Of a stretch of 64,000 nt of DNA, positions 1 through 8,540 are shown one piece after another. Source of the stretch: JAYEPK01 sp048569615 (lineage in GTDB: Archaea > Thermoplasmatota > Penumbrarchaeia > Penumbrarchaeales > Penumbrarchaeaceae); the NCBI GenBank assembly GCA_048569615.1, contig JBLIRK010000007.1, positions 9,934-73,933 of the forward strand, given 5' to 3'. Below the pieces are notes generated by a model. It had not been told where the DNA came from, did not search any database, and saw only the letters and a list, made by a program, of their open reading frames with translations. How positions within the stretch are numbered: the first letter of the stretch is position 1; every line of letters begins with the position of its first letter. The position numbers and the translations under genes were made by a program.

Positions 1-267
1 GGAGATGCTCAGGCATGTGTCGCCCCCACTGGCATCTATCTCGAGGTTGTCGATCGTTACCGGATCATTCTCACTTCCGGTCCCGTTCCAGTTGTAAGTC
101 GTTTTCTTCAACAGAAGATCATCATTCCCGACTATGGTGATCGGGGAGCTCTGAAGCCTCGTATCCGATGGAACGTCCTCGGCTGAGGACCTCAAGTTTA
201 CTGAGCCGAGGCCGATCAACAAGATGACCGCAGCGGTCAATAATGCCCGGGAAAGGCTCTCCTTCAT
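1..267 (-). CDS. Secreted beta-helix (NosD-like) protein, N-terminal fragment
   Basis: Only the first 89 codons are in the window; the gene runs off the left edge. They encode a basic N-terminus (MKESLSRALL), a hydrophobic signal segment and then a stretch with N-G-T-G-S-x-x-D-P. The same N/G-G-x-G-x-x-x-D-P feature occurs near the N-termini of the next two proteins, so this is probably a third paralogue of the surface beta-helix family. A TATA-like element lies about 29 bp before the ATG at 267, which fits leaderless transcription. Function beyond an exported beta-helix is not visible. Confidence 0.75.
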   Translation of the reverse strand, partial: MKESLSRALLTAAVILLIGLGSVNLRSSAEDVPSDTRLQSSPITIVGNDDLLLKKTTYNWNGTGSENDPVTIDNLEIDASGGDTCLSIS

Positions 268-290
268 CCACTGGACCCAAGTGCCAGATT

Positions 291-301
291 CTAATTAAAA
301 G
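291..301 (-). promoter_or_regulatory. TATA box for the truncated beta-helix gene
   Basis: On the minus strand this reads CTTTTAATTAG, an archaeal TATA-like element centred about 29 bp before the start at 267. It lies just after the stop of the upstream gene, so the truncated gene can have its own transcript. Confidence 0.45.
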
Positions 302-317
302 TTATCAGAACGGTCGC

Positions 318-3300
318 TCACGTCTGTTCCGATATCTCATCATCAAGGAGGCTCATATCGTACATCTGCCTGCGCACGGGGTTCAGGAGCACGGTCTTTG
401 CATCGTTAATCTCCCTCATGAGATCGGCTATCTCGTCTAGCTCCATATCCTCTCCCCTCGCAGCCATCCTGTCCGGATGGTATAGGGACGCCATCTTTCT
501 GTATGCCGCCCTGATCTCCTGGGATGTCGCATGCCTGTCGACTCCGAGAAGGGTGTAGTAATCACGGTTCTGGTCGAAATATTCGATCTCGAATTCGGCA
601 TCCTCCTCGAAGTTCTCCCATCTGACCTTGGGCGGAGGCTCTTCCACAACGACATAGAAGGCCTCCTTTGTCACGGAACTTCTCCTCCTCTTTATTATGA
701 CGAGGATGAGAACCACCGCTATGATCGTGAGGAGGATCGGAACTGCGGCAATTGCAACTATCAGTATCGAGGAGCCCGATCCCTCCTTCTTCGTCATACT
801 GATCACATCCATCTCCACAGTTCTTCCAGCCTCCACTGTCACCACGAACTCCATCATATCGTATCCGTTCTTTCTGATGGTCACCGTGTAAACACCCGGG
901 GGAGCTTCGATCGAAAAACTTCCGTCCGGACCCGTGACTGTCCCGGCTCCGTTGGAAAGAGCGACCTCCGCACCCTGGACGGGTCTGCCCCTGTTGTCCT
1001 TCACTATGCCGGAAATCGCCCCCAGGTACAAAGTGGCGAACTCCCAGGTATAGGTAGGGATCTGATTTCCCGCAAGGTCGAATGCCCTGAACCTTACTGT
1101 GTAATCCTGGCCGTAATCGAAATTGTCCACGAAATCCACTAATATTTTTAAGGTGCCGGATGGTCCGATGGAGTAGTCGAACTTGCTCCCGTTCCCCCAC
1201 CACCGAACTCCCTCCCCATCGAATACTTCGATAAGGATGGATTCCTCCTGGAGGGATTCCGAAACCTCAAGGACGATGGGAGCATTGATGGCCACAAGGA
1301 CGCCGGACGGTGAATGGGAGATTACTTCAGGGACCGTCGTATCAACGTATATGGTGATCTCCAGGGTCCTGACATTCCCGGCCCTGTCATATGCCATGAG
1401 TTCGATTATGTTTGGTCCTTCCGTCAGGCCTCCAACCAATACTCGGTCGATATAAGGTTCCAGGATCAGGTCCGCCTTGGAAGTCTTCACTCTAAAATGG
1501 TGGATGCCCGAAAGAGCGTCAGCGAACTCCCATGAGAGTTCGATCTCTGTTGTATTTATCAGATTGACCTCCCAAATATCCGGAGAAGCGAATATCAGGC
1601 CGGGAGGCTGGATATCGAAGACTATATCCATGTTGCCTTCCGCGCTGTTTCCGGCAAGGTCCTCCGCCCGAATATGAAGGGTTGTATACTGGCCCTCTAT
1701 CCAGAGATCGTAGGAAGGTTCAGAGAACAGGGTGGACCAGTTATCGTCCCTGATCCTGACCCGGTATCCCTTGATGCCGCTTCGCTGGTCCTCTCCATTC
1801 CAGGAAATTCGTATGAAGTTGAGATTTACGTAGAGAGGGTTTGAACCGGAGAGATGGAGGATCGGGTCAGTATGATCGATCTCGAAGACGGTATTGACCT
1901 CAGAGACCATTGAGACATTGTTCACCCCCCTTACCCACACAGTGTGGGAACCCTCGCTCATCTTCTTTTTGGAATGACCTGTGCTCAATCCCACCGAGGT
2001 CCACTGGCCGTCATCTATCCTGATCTCGTAGTGGTCCATACCGCTCTCGAGGTCCTCACCTTCCCAGGTTATGAGCACATCGCTCGTATTCACCCAAGAA
2101 CCCGATTTTGGAGTCAGTATCCTCAACTCGGGTTTCGAATCATCCTTGAATCCGGATACTATCTTGGAGAGCTCGCCTTCACCGTAGGCATTCGTGGCCC
2201 GTATCCCGTAATAGTATCTGAAGCCGCCAATGACCTCCGTGTCCGAATATTCCGTGGAAGTCCTGTCGACGGCGTTGAGGAATTCAAGTCTTTCAGGTGA
2301 GCTCCCCCTGTAGATGTGGTATTGGTATATTTTACCGGTCAGACTCTTCAGGGGTTCTTCCCATCTCAGTTCGATCCTTGTGGCACCCGAAAAGCACTTA
2401 ATATTTCTGGGCTCCGAAACGAGCGGATACGGCGAATGGGTCAGTGGAAAGTGATCGGCTGACCATCTTTCGGGAAGGCTGTAAACAGTGTAATCTACGA
2501 TGCCGTCAAAGTCCGAGTCGGAACCCTCGACGTTGGACCAGTAGTTCCCCCTCGATGAGGTGTTCCAGCTGGTGTATCTGCCCAGGTCCTTGACCTGCCA
2601 GACCTGGGGTATGGGGTAGTAGTCGGTGCCGTTGTTCCAGATGAAGGAATTCTCGAAGAACTGGTTGTTCTTCCCCCACTCGACGAGGATGGCTTCCCTA
2701 TGGCTCTCGAGAATGAGGTTATGATCGATCCTTCCGTTATCCACATACTTCAGACGGACGGCCTTGTTGCATTCCCTTATGAGGTTCCATTCCATTTCCA
2801 GAAAGCTGGAATCGATGATATCGATCCCGGTCTGGGAGCCCGTTATCTCGTTCCCCGTTATGACGAGTGTGTCCTCTGCGTTGGTGATGAATAGACCGGA
2901 GTTGTCCGCATCGATCGTATTGTTCATTATCCGGACATCATGACAATAATCAAAGGCCGAACCCGTACCAGCTGAATTCATGGTATTATCCTTCAAGATC
3001 ACGCCATCCACATTATGGAAACCCGGTGCTCCGCTCAACCCGCAGGTGAAATCATTCCCTTCCACCAGGATGTCCCCCCCCTCCCAGGCATACAATGAGG
3101 GCCAGAGGTCGTCGAAGGTATTTGATTCAATTCTTACGCGGGAACAGTCCGTTAACCGGATCCCATCCCCGAAAATGCTCAACTCCGAAAATTTGCAGCT
3201 CGATATCCTAAGATCCACTGTGGATATCGATTCAACCGCCTCTCCGTTGTTGTAGAAATCGGTCCCTTCGATAACGAAACCGCCGCAGTACTTGGTCCAC

Positions 3301-5006
3301 ACACCGTTGTCACATCCCCTCAGGTCCGAGGATGCGAGCTCGATGTTGTGGGAATACAATGCCGCGATTCCGCATGCGGAGGAAACCACGTCGATCCCGG
3401 ACATCCTGATGTTCTCGCAATCGAAGATGAAGAAGGGAGCATCGGCAGGGTACATCGTCATGTCCGAAAATTGGATGTTGCTGGACTGGTACATAATGAT
3501 CTGGTTGGTATCGGGCGATATCTCTGCGTTTTCAAGGTCGATGTTTTTATAGAATTCAATGGGCTTATCCCTGAAAATGTTGTCCTTCATCGCGAGAGTT
3601 GATAGCAGGGGGTCGAGCGAGCGGTATTGGTGATATTGAAAATCCTCGAAGGCCAATCCCTTACCATATAATGTATTCCCTATCAGCGTAATATTTTCAT
3701 TTTTATAATGAAATAACAGATCGTATTCCGAATCTGAATTGAAAAAATTGGAATCAAAGCTAACTTTGTCCGACCAATGAACATAAAGCGCATCGGCAAA
3801 ATATGAACGAAAAACACTGTTCTTGACCTGAATGTTGTTCCCATGGAAGATATCCAAACTTCTTGATGATGAGCGGATGTTGGAAAGTTCAATGAGGACA
3901 TCATCGGAAAAACTGACCTCCAATCCATACAGGTCCGATAGGATCGACACTTCCGAGAGGGTTATTCTCCCTGATTCGAGGATTGCGATCCCAGAAGGAT
4001 AGGCACCGTTAATTTCGGTATCATATACGACCATGTTCTCCGAATATTGGATCTCCATTCCGGACCATTCGGGTCTCAAGGTAAACAATACAATCGCGCA
4101 GTTTGCGATACCGTTGGCCTTGATCCCGTAACCGCAATCCAGGATCTGGCCGCTTTGTAATTCCAGATCATGGGAATCCGTCAATTCCATCCCGAAATCA
4201 TGATAGGAAATGGAATCCAATTCCATCATGACATACTTTGAATCTTTGATCGACACTCCGGTTCCGGTAACTTCTTCCGGGTCCCCCGTTATGTCATTCC
4301 CGAAGGTTGTCAAATTGGAGCAATTATCGATCTGGAATCCCACGCCCGTGTCATTTACCCAGGATTCACTGATCAGGCTGTTATTGCAATCCAGCAGATG
4401 AAAGCCCCACTGACAGTAATCTATAGATGATGTCCTGCAAATGGATGTTCCTTCCGATTCCTCTATCCAGATGCCCTTCCAATAAGAATTCGTGATATTG
4501 CATCCATCGATATCAGTCAAATAAGAGTTCAGAATGTATATCCCTACTGCCTGGGCTTTGATCATTGTTGCTGTTATTTGGGGACCGCGACCGCATCTTT
4601 CGGCATAGATCCCTACGGGACCCACATCAATTACGCAGTTCGCTATGGAGATGTCCATTGAATTGCTGATGAAGATACCGTTGTCCTTCGAATTCTTGAG
4701 GGTGCAGTTTTGAACGGATATGCTGTAGGTTGTGTTTGCGATGGCTATGCAGAATGAACTCCCCCCTGCATCTATTGTGTAATTGCTGATCAGAATGGGA
4801 TCCTGTTGGGAGCCGCTCCCGGGCCATCCCTCGGAAGATGCCGTGTTAAGGAGGTCGGCATTCCCATCGATATCTATGACGGAGTGCGGATTACTACCTG
4901 CTGAGGGGAAATCGATTCCGCTTCCATCGATATCGAGCACGCCAATGAAGCTGGCACTGAACAATATGATAACTAATGCTGCAGCAGGCCGCCTCGGTAT
5001 CCTCAT
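318..5006 (-). CDS. Surface beta-helix protein with TM segment and cytoplasmic J-domain
   Basis: A 1562-residue multidomain protein. Visible in order: signal peptide (about 1-25), a long right-handed beta-helix of NosD type with dozens of short N/D-rich repeats (about 70-870), a fibronectin III-like domain, several Ig-like repeats ending in 'AGN' (about 980-1320), a carboxypeptidase-regulatory-like domain (about 1328-1410), one TM helix (about 1413-1438), an RRR stop-transfer signal, and a C-terminal J-domain (about 1482-1562). The J-domain has the D-Y-Y-T-L-L-G-V opening and the HPD motif at about 1510-1512. J-domains stimulate Hsp70 ATPase, so the tail could recruit the DnaK encoded in this window; that link is inference. 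GGAGGT lies directly against the ATG, too close for a normal Shine-Dalgarno, and a TATA-like TTTTAATAG lies upstream. Confidence 0.85.
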   Translation of the reverse strand: MRIPRRPAAALVIILFSASFIGVLDIDGSGIDFPSAGSNPHSVIDIDGNADLLNTASSEGWPGSGSQQDPILISNYTIDAGGSSFCIAIANTTYSISVQNCTLKNSKDNGIFISNSMDISIANCVIDVGPVGIYAERCGRGPQITATMIKAQAVGIYILNSYLTDIDGCNITNSYWKGIWIEESEGTSICRTSSIDYCQWGFHLLDCNNSLISESWVNDTGVGFQIDNCSNLTTFGNDITGDPEEVTGTGVSIKDSKYVMMELDSISYHDFGMELTDSHDLELQSGQILDCGYGIKANGIANCAIVLFTLRPEWSGMEIQYSENMVVYDTEINGAYPSGIAILESGRITLSEVSILSDLYGLEVSFSDDVLIELSNIRSSSRSLDIFHGNNIQVKNSVFRSYFADALYVHWSDKVSFDSNFFNSDSEYDLLFHYKNENITLIGNTLYGKGLAFEDFQYHQYRSLDPLLSTLAMKDNIFRDKPIEFYKNIDLENAEISPDTNQIIMYQSSNIQFSDMTMYPADAPFFIFDCENIRMSGIDVVSSACGIAALYSHNIELASSDLRGCDNGVWTKYCGGFVIEGTDFYNNGEAVESISTVDLRISSCKFSELSIFGDGIRLTDCSRVRIESNTFDDLWPSLYAWEGGDILVEGNDFTCGLSGAPGFHNVDGVILKDNTMNSAGTGSAFDYCHDVRIMNNTIDADNSGLFITNAEDTLVITGNEITGSQTGIDIIDSSFLEMEWNLIRECNKAVRLKYVDNGRIDHNLILESHREAILVEWGKNNQFFENSFIWNNGTDYYPIPQVWQVKDLGRYTSWNTSSRGNYWSNVEGSDSDFDGIVDYTVYSLPERWSADHFPLTHSPYPLVSEPRNIKCFSGATRIELRWEEPLKSLTGKIYQYHIYRGSSPERLEFLNAVDRTSTEYSDTEVIGGFRYYYGIRATNAYGEGELSKIVSGFKDDSKPELRILTPKSGSWVNTSDVLITWEGEDLESGMDHYEIRIDDGQWTSVGLSTGHSKKKMSEGSHTVWVRGVNNVSMVSEVNTVFEIDHTDPILHLSGSNPLYVNLNFIRISWNGEDQRSGIKGYRVRIRDDNWSTLFSEPSYDLWIEGQYTTLHIRAEDLAGNSAEGNMDIVFDIQPPGLIFASPDIWEVNLINTTEIELSWEFADALSGIHHFRVKTSKADLILEPYIDRVLVGGLTEGPNIIELMAYDRAGNVRTLEITIYVDTTVPEVISHSPSGVLVAINAPIVLEVSESLQEESILIEVFDGEGVRWWGNGSKFDYSIGPSGTLKILVDFVDNFDYGQDYTVRFRAFDLAGNQIPTYTWEFATLYLGAISGIVKDNRGRPVQGAEVALSNGAGTVTGPDGSFSIEAPPGVYTVTIRKNGYDMMEFVVTVEAGRTVEMDVISMTKKEGSGSSILIVAIAAVPILLTIIAVVLILVIIKRRRSSVTKEAFYVVVEEPPPKVRWENFEEDAEFEIEYFDQNRDYYTLLGVDRHATSQEIRAAYRKMASLYHPDRMAARGEDMELDEIADLMREINDAKTVLLNPVRRQMYDMSLLDDEISEQT

Positions 5007-5130
5007 ACCTCCCGCTATTAATGACCTTCCAAAGGTCTATTAAAATTTGTGGTGCACATATGATAAGCCATATAGGTCTTTTCACGGAGCCATCGTTAAT
5101 GTTTTATCCTAACGATACCTTGGAAGCCCG
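5007..5130. promoter_or_regulatory. Divergent promoter region between two beta-helix genes
   Basis: This 124-bp spacer separates two divergent surface-protein genes. On the minus strand TTTTAATAG sits about 30-35 bp before the start at 5006. On the plus strand GTTTTATCC sits about 27 bp before the start at 5131. Both spacings fit archaeal TATA boxes with very short leaders. No clear operator repeat was seen. Confidence 0.45.
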
Positions 5131-7725
5131 ATGAGGAGAGCTTTGGTATTGTCAATGATCTTCTTCATGTTCATTTCATCCTTTGTTTTTATTGCTCTGA
5201 AATCCAATTCGGAGACCTTGCCCGAAACCGATGACGACGCTCCCCGACAGTTCTTCATAGAGGGGAACGACGAGCTGCGAATGATGGCAGAAGAGGAGGG
5301 ATGGAACGGCACAGGAAACCACGGGGACCCTTTCATCATTGAAGGCTACACGCTAGGTACGGACGATGTCAACTTCTCCTTGGTCCTTTCCCTTGTCTCC
5401 GATCACGTGATTTTCAGAGACTGCAGATTCCTCGATGATCTTCAGGCGGAATTCTCTGTCATTGGAGCCAACGTTCAGTTGGAACTCTGCTCCAACGTAA
5501 CCTTTGAGGAATGCAGTTTCTTATCCATGGGTTATGACTGTCTATTCGTCCTTTTCTCCGATAATATCAGTGTGAAGAGCTGCACATTCCAGGGAGGAGG
5601 CGAGAGGGGGAGCCTTGTTATCGCAGAGAGTGCTGACCTCGAGATAATCGCTAATAACTTTCTCGGACCCGAACCAAGTTATTTGATATTCCATAATTGC
5701 CGCAGAGTCCATTTCAAGGACAATATAATGCAAGGCCCAGATTCATTCTGCGACTTCAGCATGGTCCGGGATTCGGTCCTATCCAACAATACGGTAACCG
5801 ATAGCGAGGGTCTCTGCTGGCTCCTGGTCCATTGTCAATATATCGATCTAGTGCAGAACCGCTTCACGGGTTACGGATCGATGGAACATTTCCTGGTGCT
5901 GGATCAGGCATATGACATACGGATCAAGGGGAACACCATCGAGGGCTCCTGGCTTGGCATCTACTTTAACAACTGCTTCAGAGGTAAGATATTTGATAAC
6001 CTGATAGATTGTAACCACATCTCGATAGCTATGAGCTATTGTGACGGTTTTTCCCTTCAGAGGAATCAAATGACCGGGGGGGGGCTGTTCTTCCTTGGAG
6101 ATCTTGAATACTATCTAGGGCATGAGATCTCCGATAACAACACGGTCAACGGCAAACCCGTCCTCTTCCTGAAGAACGCGGATCTGGATGGAAAGACCAT
6201 TGGCGGTGGGGCCGGCCAGATATTCCTGGTGAACATATCGGATTGCGCCGTCGAAGGTGCAAGGATCGAGGATACTTTGTCTCCCATCAATCTTGTCGGG
6301 TGCAGAGATGTTGCGGTCAGGTTTAGTATTTTAGCAGGAAACAGCAGAGGCATCAGGTGTGTCCTCAGCGAGGAATTGGACCTGTCAGGGAACAAAATAA
6401 CCAATTGCGAGGACGGAATCGAGATAGAAGCCTCCCGGAAGGTCACTATCTCAGAAAATCAGATAAACGTCCTCATGAAAGGGGTGGACCTTGGAGGATC
6501 CTATGACTGCATCGTGAAGGAGAACAATATATCTGGATCGATTAGGGATGTCGTGGTCCTGCTTTCGGAAAGGAGCAGGATAGAGGGTAACACGCTCAAC
6601 GGACCAAATGGCTTGAGGATTGTCGATTCGGTGGATACGGTCATCACAAATAACATCGTCAATAACGGGATCATCAGCATACCGGAGTCTGTTCTGCTTT
6701 CGGGTGAGCAGCCCGAACCTGCTGGAAATATCGTTGACGGGAAAGAATGGGTCTATCTTTTAAACCGCAGGGGATTCGAGGTGGATCTTCCTGAAGATAT
6801 CGGATATCTGGGGATATTCAATTCATCGGGAGGCATCATCAGGGGGATCGAGATGAGCCGATGCTCCGGGATCGATATGGTCAGGACGAAGGATATCCTG
6901 ATAGAGGATGTCCGGATGGAACGCATGGAAAATGGGCTCAGGATCTCCGAGAGCACCGATATCGTTGTTAACGAATGCTCGTTTGCTGACGAATGGTGGA
7001 CCCTTGAGGACGGCTCCATAGTGTCAAGTTTCATACCATCCATCAGGGCTATCAGATCTGGCAACTGCTTCCTGACTAATTCCACATTCGATCATCCATT
7101 TACCGCCCTTTCTCTCGATGGCTGCTCAAGATGGACCGTGGAGAATAACCGGATCAACGGTTCCCTGGACAAGTCCATTAGCGTTTTCAACCGGAGCAGG
7201 TCGAACTTATTCAAGGATAATGTGATAGAAGGTTCCAGGACGACAGGGATCGCATTTGATTTTTCCCTAGAGAACATCGTCATGAAGAACAGGATAGAGA
7301 ACTGTACAAGGTGGGGGGTCAGCTGCAGCGTGGGAGCTTATGAAAATCTGATCTATCTCAATATCTTCAAGTCCAACAATGGTGCCGGCGAGCGGTTCCA
7401 GGATGAGAATAAGCAGGTCCACGATTCGGATGGTGTGAACTACTGGTGCTTTGACGGCCCCCAGGGAGAGTACGGCAACTTCTGGAGCGACCTCAGAGGG
7501 CCCGATGAGGACGAGGACCTGGTTGCGGATGATCCCTATCCGATATGGGGACAGGGAAAGGTGGCTGATCGTTATCCAATGATGGAGGAAGAATACAGAA
7601 ATGTAGATCCCAGGGATGACCAGACAGATGATGAATTTGACCTGGTACTTTCGATAATACTCCTTGCAGTTATGCTTGGAATGGTGCTCCTGCTGACCGG
7701 ATGGATGTTGTTTAGAAGAAATTGA
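5131..7725 (+). CDS. Surface beta-helix (NosD-like) protein with C-terminal TM anchor
   Basis: An 864-residue predicted surface protein. It has an N-terminal signal segment (about 3-22), an N-G-T-G-x-x-x-D-P motif at about 59, then a long array of short parallel beta-helix repeats of the NosD/right-handed type, many with the 'N.I.N..' pattern. A W/G/D-rich loop (about 765-815) precedes a C-terminal TM helix (about 838-858) followed by RRN. The architecture matches the opposite-strand neighbour without its Ig-like repeats and J-domain. The beta-helix fold suggests polysaccharide or surface interaction; no catalytic residues can be assigned. It is transcribed divergently from the J-domain fusion. 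Confidence 0.8.
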   Translation: MRRALVLSMIFFMFISSFVFIALKSNSETLPETDDDAPRQFFIEGNDELRMMAEEEGWNGTGNHGDPFIIEGYTLGTDDVNFSLVLSLVSDHVIFRDCRFLDDLQAEFSVIGANVQLELCSNVTFEECSFLSMGYDCLFVLFSDNISVKSCTFQGGGERGSLVIAESADLEIIANNFLGPEPSYLIFHNCRRVHFKDNIMQGPDSFCDFSMVRDSVLSNNTVTDSEGLCWLLVHCQYIDLVQNRFTGYGSMEHFLVLDQAYDIRIKGNTIEGSWLGIYFNNCFRGKIFDNLIDCNHISIAMSYCDGFSLQRNQMTGGGLFFLGDLEYYLGHEISDNNTVNGKPVLFLKNADLDGKTIGGGAGQIFLVNISDCAVEGARIEDTLSPINLVGCRDVAVRFSILAGNSRGIRCVLSEELDLSGNKITNCEDGIEIEASRKVTISENQINVLMKGVDLGGSYDCIVKENNISGSIRDVVVLLSERSRIEGNTLNGPNGLRIVDSVDTVITNNIVNNGIISIPESVLLSGEQPEPAGNIVDGKEWVYLLNRRGFEVDLPEDIGYLGIFNSSGGIIRGIEMSRCSGIDMVRTKDILIEDVRMERMENGLRISESTDIVVNECSFADEWWTLEDGSIVSSFIPSIRAIRSGNCFLTNSTFDHPFTALSLDGCSRWTVENNRINGSLDKSISVFNRSRSNLFKDNVIEGSRTTGIAFDFSLENIVMKNRIENCTRWGVSCSVGAYENLIYLNIFKSNNGAGERFQDENKQVHDSDGVNYWCFDGPQGEYGNFWSDLRGPDEDEDLVADDPYPIWGQGKVADRYPMMEEEYRNVDPRDDQTDDEFDLVLSIILLAVMLGMVLLLTGWMLFRRN

Positions 7726-7748
7726 AATTAAAAAGGGTAGAACCGATA

Positions 7749-7991
7749 TCAGATGATATCGAAGACCCTTAGAAGGATTACCACGAGGACAACTATTACA
7801 ACTACGGCGATGGGGAGCAGGCAGCAGATGCCTATCCACAGGGCCACTGCGAATCCTATGACCTCCCAGCTTACAAAACCCAGTATGGCTAGTATAATGA
7901 GTACGATTATCAGCGTCCCGAAGAAGCCCGGTCCTATCTGGATCCTGCGGTGTTCGTGCTCCCTGTCTCTCAAGGGAGGTAAAAAGGACAT
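7749..7991 (-). CDS. Small two-TM membrane protein
   Basis: An 80-residue protein with a charged N-terminus rich in R, H and E (about 7-17) and two hydrophobic helices (about 24-45 and 48-75) made almost entirely of V, I, L, A and G. It is convergent with the beta-helix gene, 23 bp apart. I do not recognise a family; it resembles small bacterial/archaeal DUF-type membrane proteins with an amphipathic start. The ATG follows an AATATATCGG sequence that may be a TATA box, giving a near-leaderless transcript. A real gene is likely because the frame is clean and the hydrophobicity pattern coherent. Confidence 0.6.
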   Translation of the reverse strand: MSFLPPLRDREHEHRRIQIGPGFFGTLIIVLIILAILGFVSWEVIGFAVALWIGICCLLPIAVVVIVVLVVILLRVFDII

Positions 7992-8038
7992 TAACCGATA
8001 TATTGGTTTGGTTAGGCGGATTAGCCCAAAATAAATGG

Positions 8039-8154
8039 CGGACCCAGAGGGATCGACTGCGCATCAACTCCTTCGGAGTTATGCTAGCCTTTGAACACTG
8101 TGTAAAAGTGGTGTTCAAAGGACCAAGGTTCGAATCCCAAGTTTCAAGGGCCCG
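8039..8154. other. Degenerate tRNA-like structured element (left of tRNA-Arg)
   Basis: The ends can pair as an acceptor-like stem: CGGACCC at 8039-8045 with GGGCCCG at 8148-8154, with one mismatch. The left end copies the 3' end of the adjacent tRNA-Arg (GGACCCAG then GGAT and CGA). The right part holds GGTTCGAATCCC, a T-loop-like sequence in the opposite orientation. The inside has two strong hairpins: a GCAT.AACTCC stem around a TTC loop, and an 11-bp CCTTTGAACAC stem with a 12-nt loop. The T-stem does not pair properly and no D-arm is visible, so this is not a normal tRNA. It may be a tRNA pseudogene, an integration scar or an unrecognised small RNA. Confidence 0.45.
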
Positions 8155-8198
8155 ATATTCTATCTCATCCGAGAATAATTGAAATTCGATAGAATAAG

Positions 8199-8272
8199 CG
8201 GACCCAGGGGGATTCGAACCCCCGTCACCGGCTCCGAAGGCCAGCAGGATATCCAGGCTACCCTATGGGCCC
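8199..8272 (-). tRNA. tRNA-Arg (anticodon UCG)
   Basis: The minus strand folds as a complete 74-nt cloverleaf. The acceptor GGGCCCA pairs with TGGGTCC, with one G-U pair and G as discriminator. The D-stem is GGGT/ATCC, the anticodon stem CTGGC/GCCGG with loop CTTCGGA, and the T-arm GGGGG-TTCGAAT-CCCCC. The anticodon TCG reads the arginine codon CGA. CCA is not encoded and no intron is present. A TATA-like box lies about 30 bp upstream. Two imperfect copies of its halves flank it (8039-8154 and 8351-8467), as if tRNA duplication or tRNA-targeted integration had occurred here. Confidence 0.93.
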
Positions 8273-8300
8273 ATGATTTGTAGAGTGAACGTAGTGAACT

Positions 8301-8310
8301 CTATAAATCC
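8301..8310 (-). promoter_or_regulatory. TATA box of tRNA-Arg
   Basis: The minus strand reads GGATTTATAG, centred about 32 bp before the mature 5' end at 8272, which would leave a leader of about 5 nt. A short inverted repeat (TAGAGT...ACTCTA) spans 8281-8303 between this box and the tRNA. Confidence 0.55.
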
Positions 8311-8350
8311 TTTGAGGGCAGGCTGGCATATACTCCCGAAAGGAAGGGGT

Positions 8351-8467
8351 GGGTCGGGGGTTACACTTCGAAGGAATTCGAAGAATGAAGGAGAAGATGC
8401 GGATGCTCACCCTGTTTTTCTCTTGGGGAGAGAAACAGCAGGATAATACAGGCTACCCTACGGACCC
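8351..8467 (-). other. Degenerate tRNA-like element (right of tRNA-Arg)
   Basis: Read on the minus strand, the 5' part is a close copy of the 5' half of the adjacent tRNA-Arg: GGGTCCG, TA, GGGT, a D-loop AGCCTGTATT and ATCC, then TGCTG. The 3' end carries a CCCCCGACCC run that could pair with GGGTCCG if one base bulges. Between them, hairpins replace the normal anticodon and T-arms: a CTGTTT-TCTCT stem and a perfect CTTCGAA-GGAA-TTCGAAG stem. No proper anticodon or T-arm can be drawn. It mirrors the left-hand element and has a similar length (about 117 nt). Confidence 0.4.
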
Positions 8468-8540
8468 AAATCTACATTTTTAGGGGTTCATTAAATGCTA
8501 TAAACACTTCTGAACATATCCGCAACAGAGGTGTAACCCC

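Noticed and set aside
8050..8150. A second functional tRNA on the plus strand
   Set aside because: Acceptor-like ends pair, but the T-stem does not, and there is no D-arm or valid anticodon loop.
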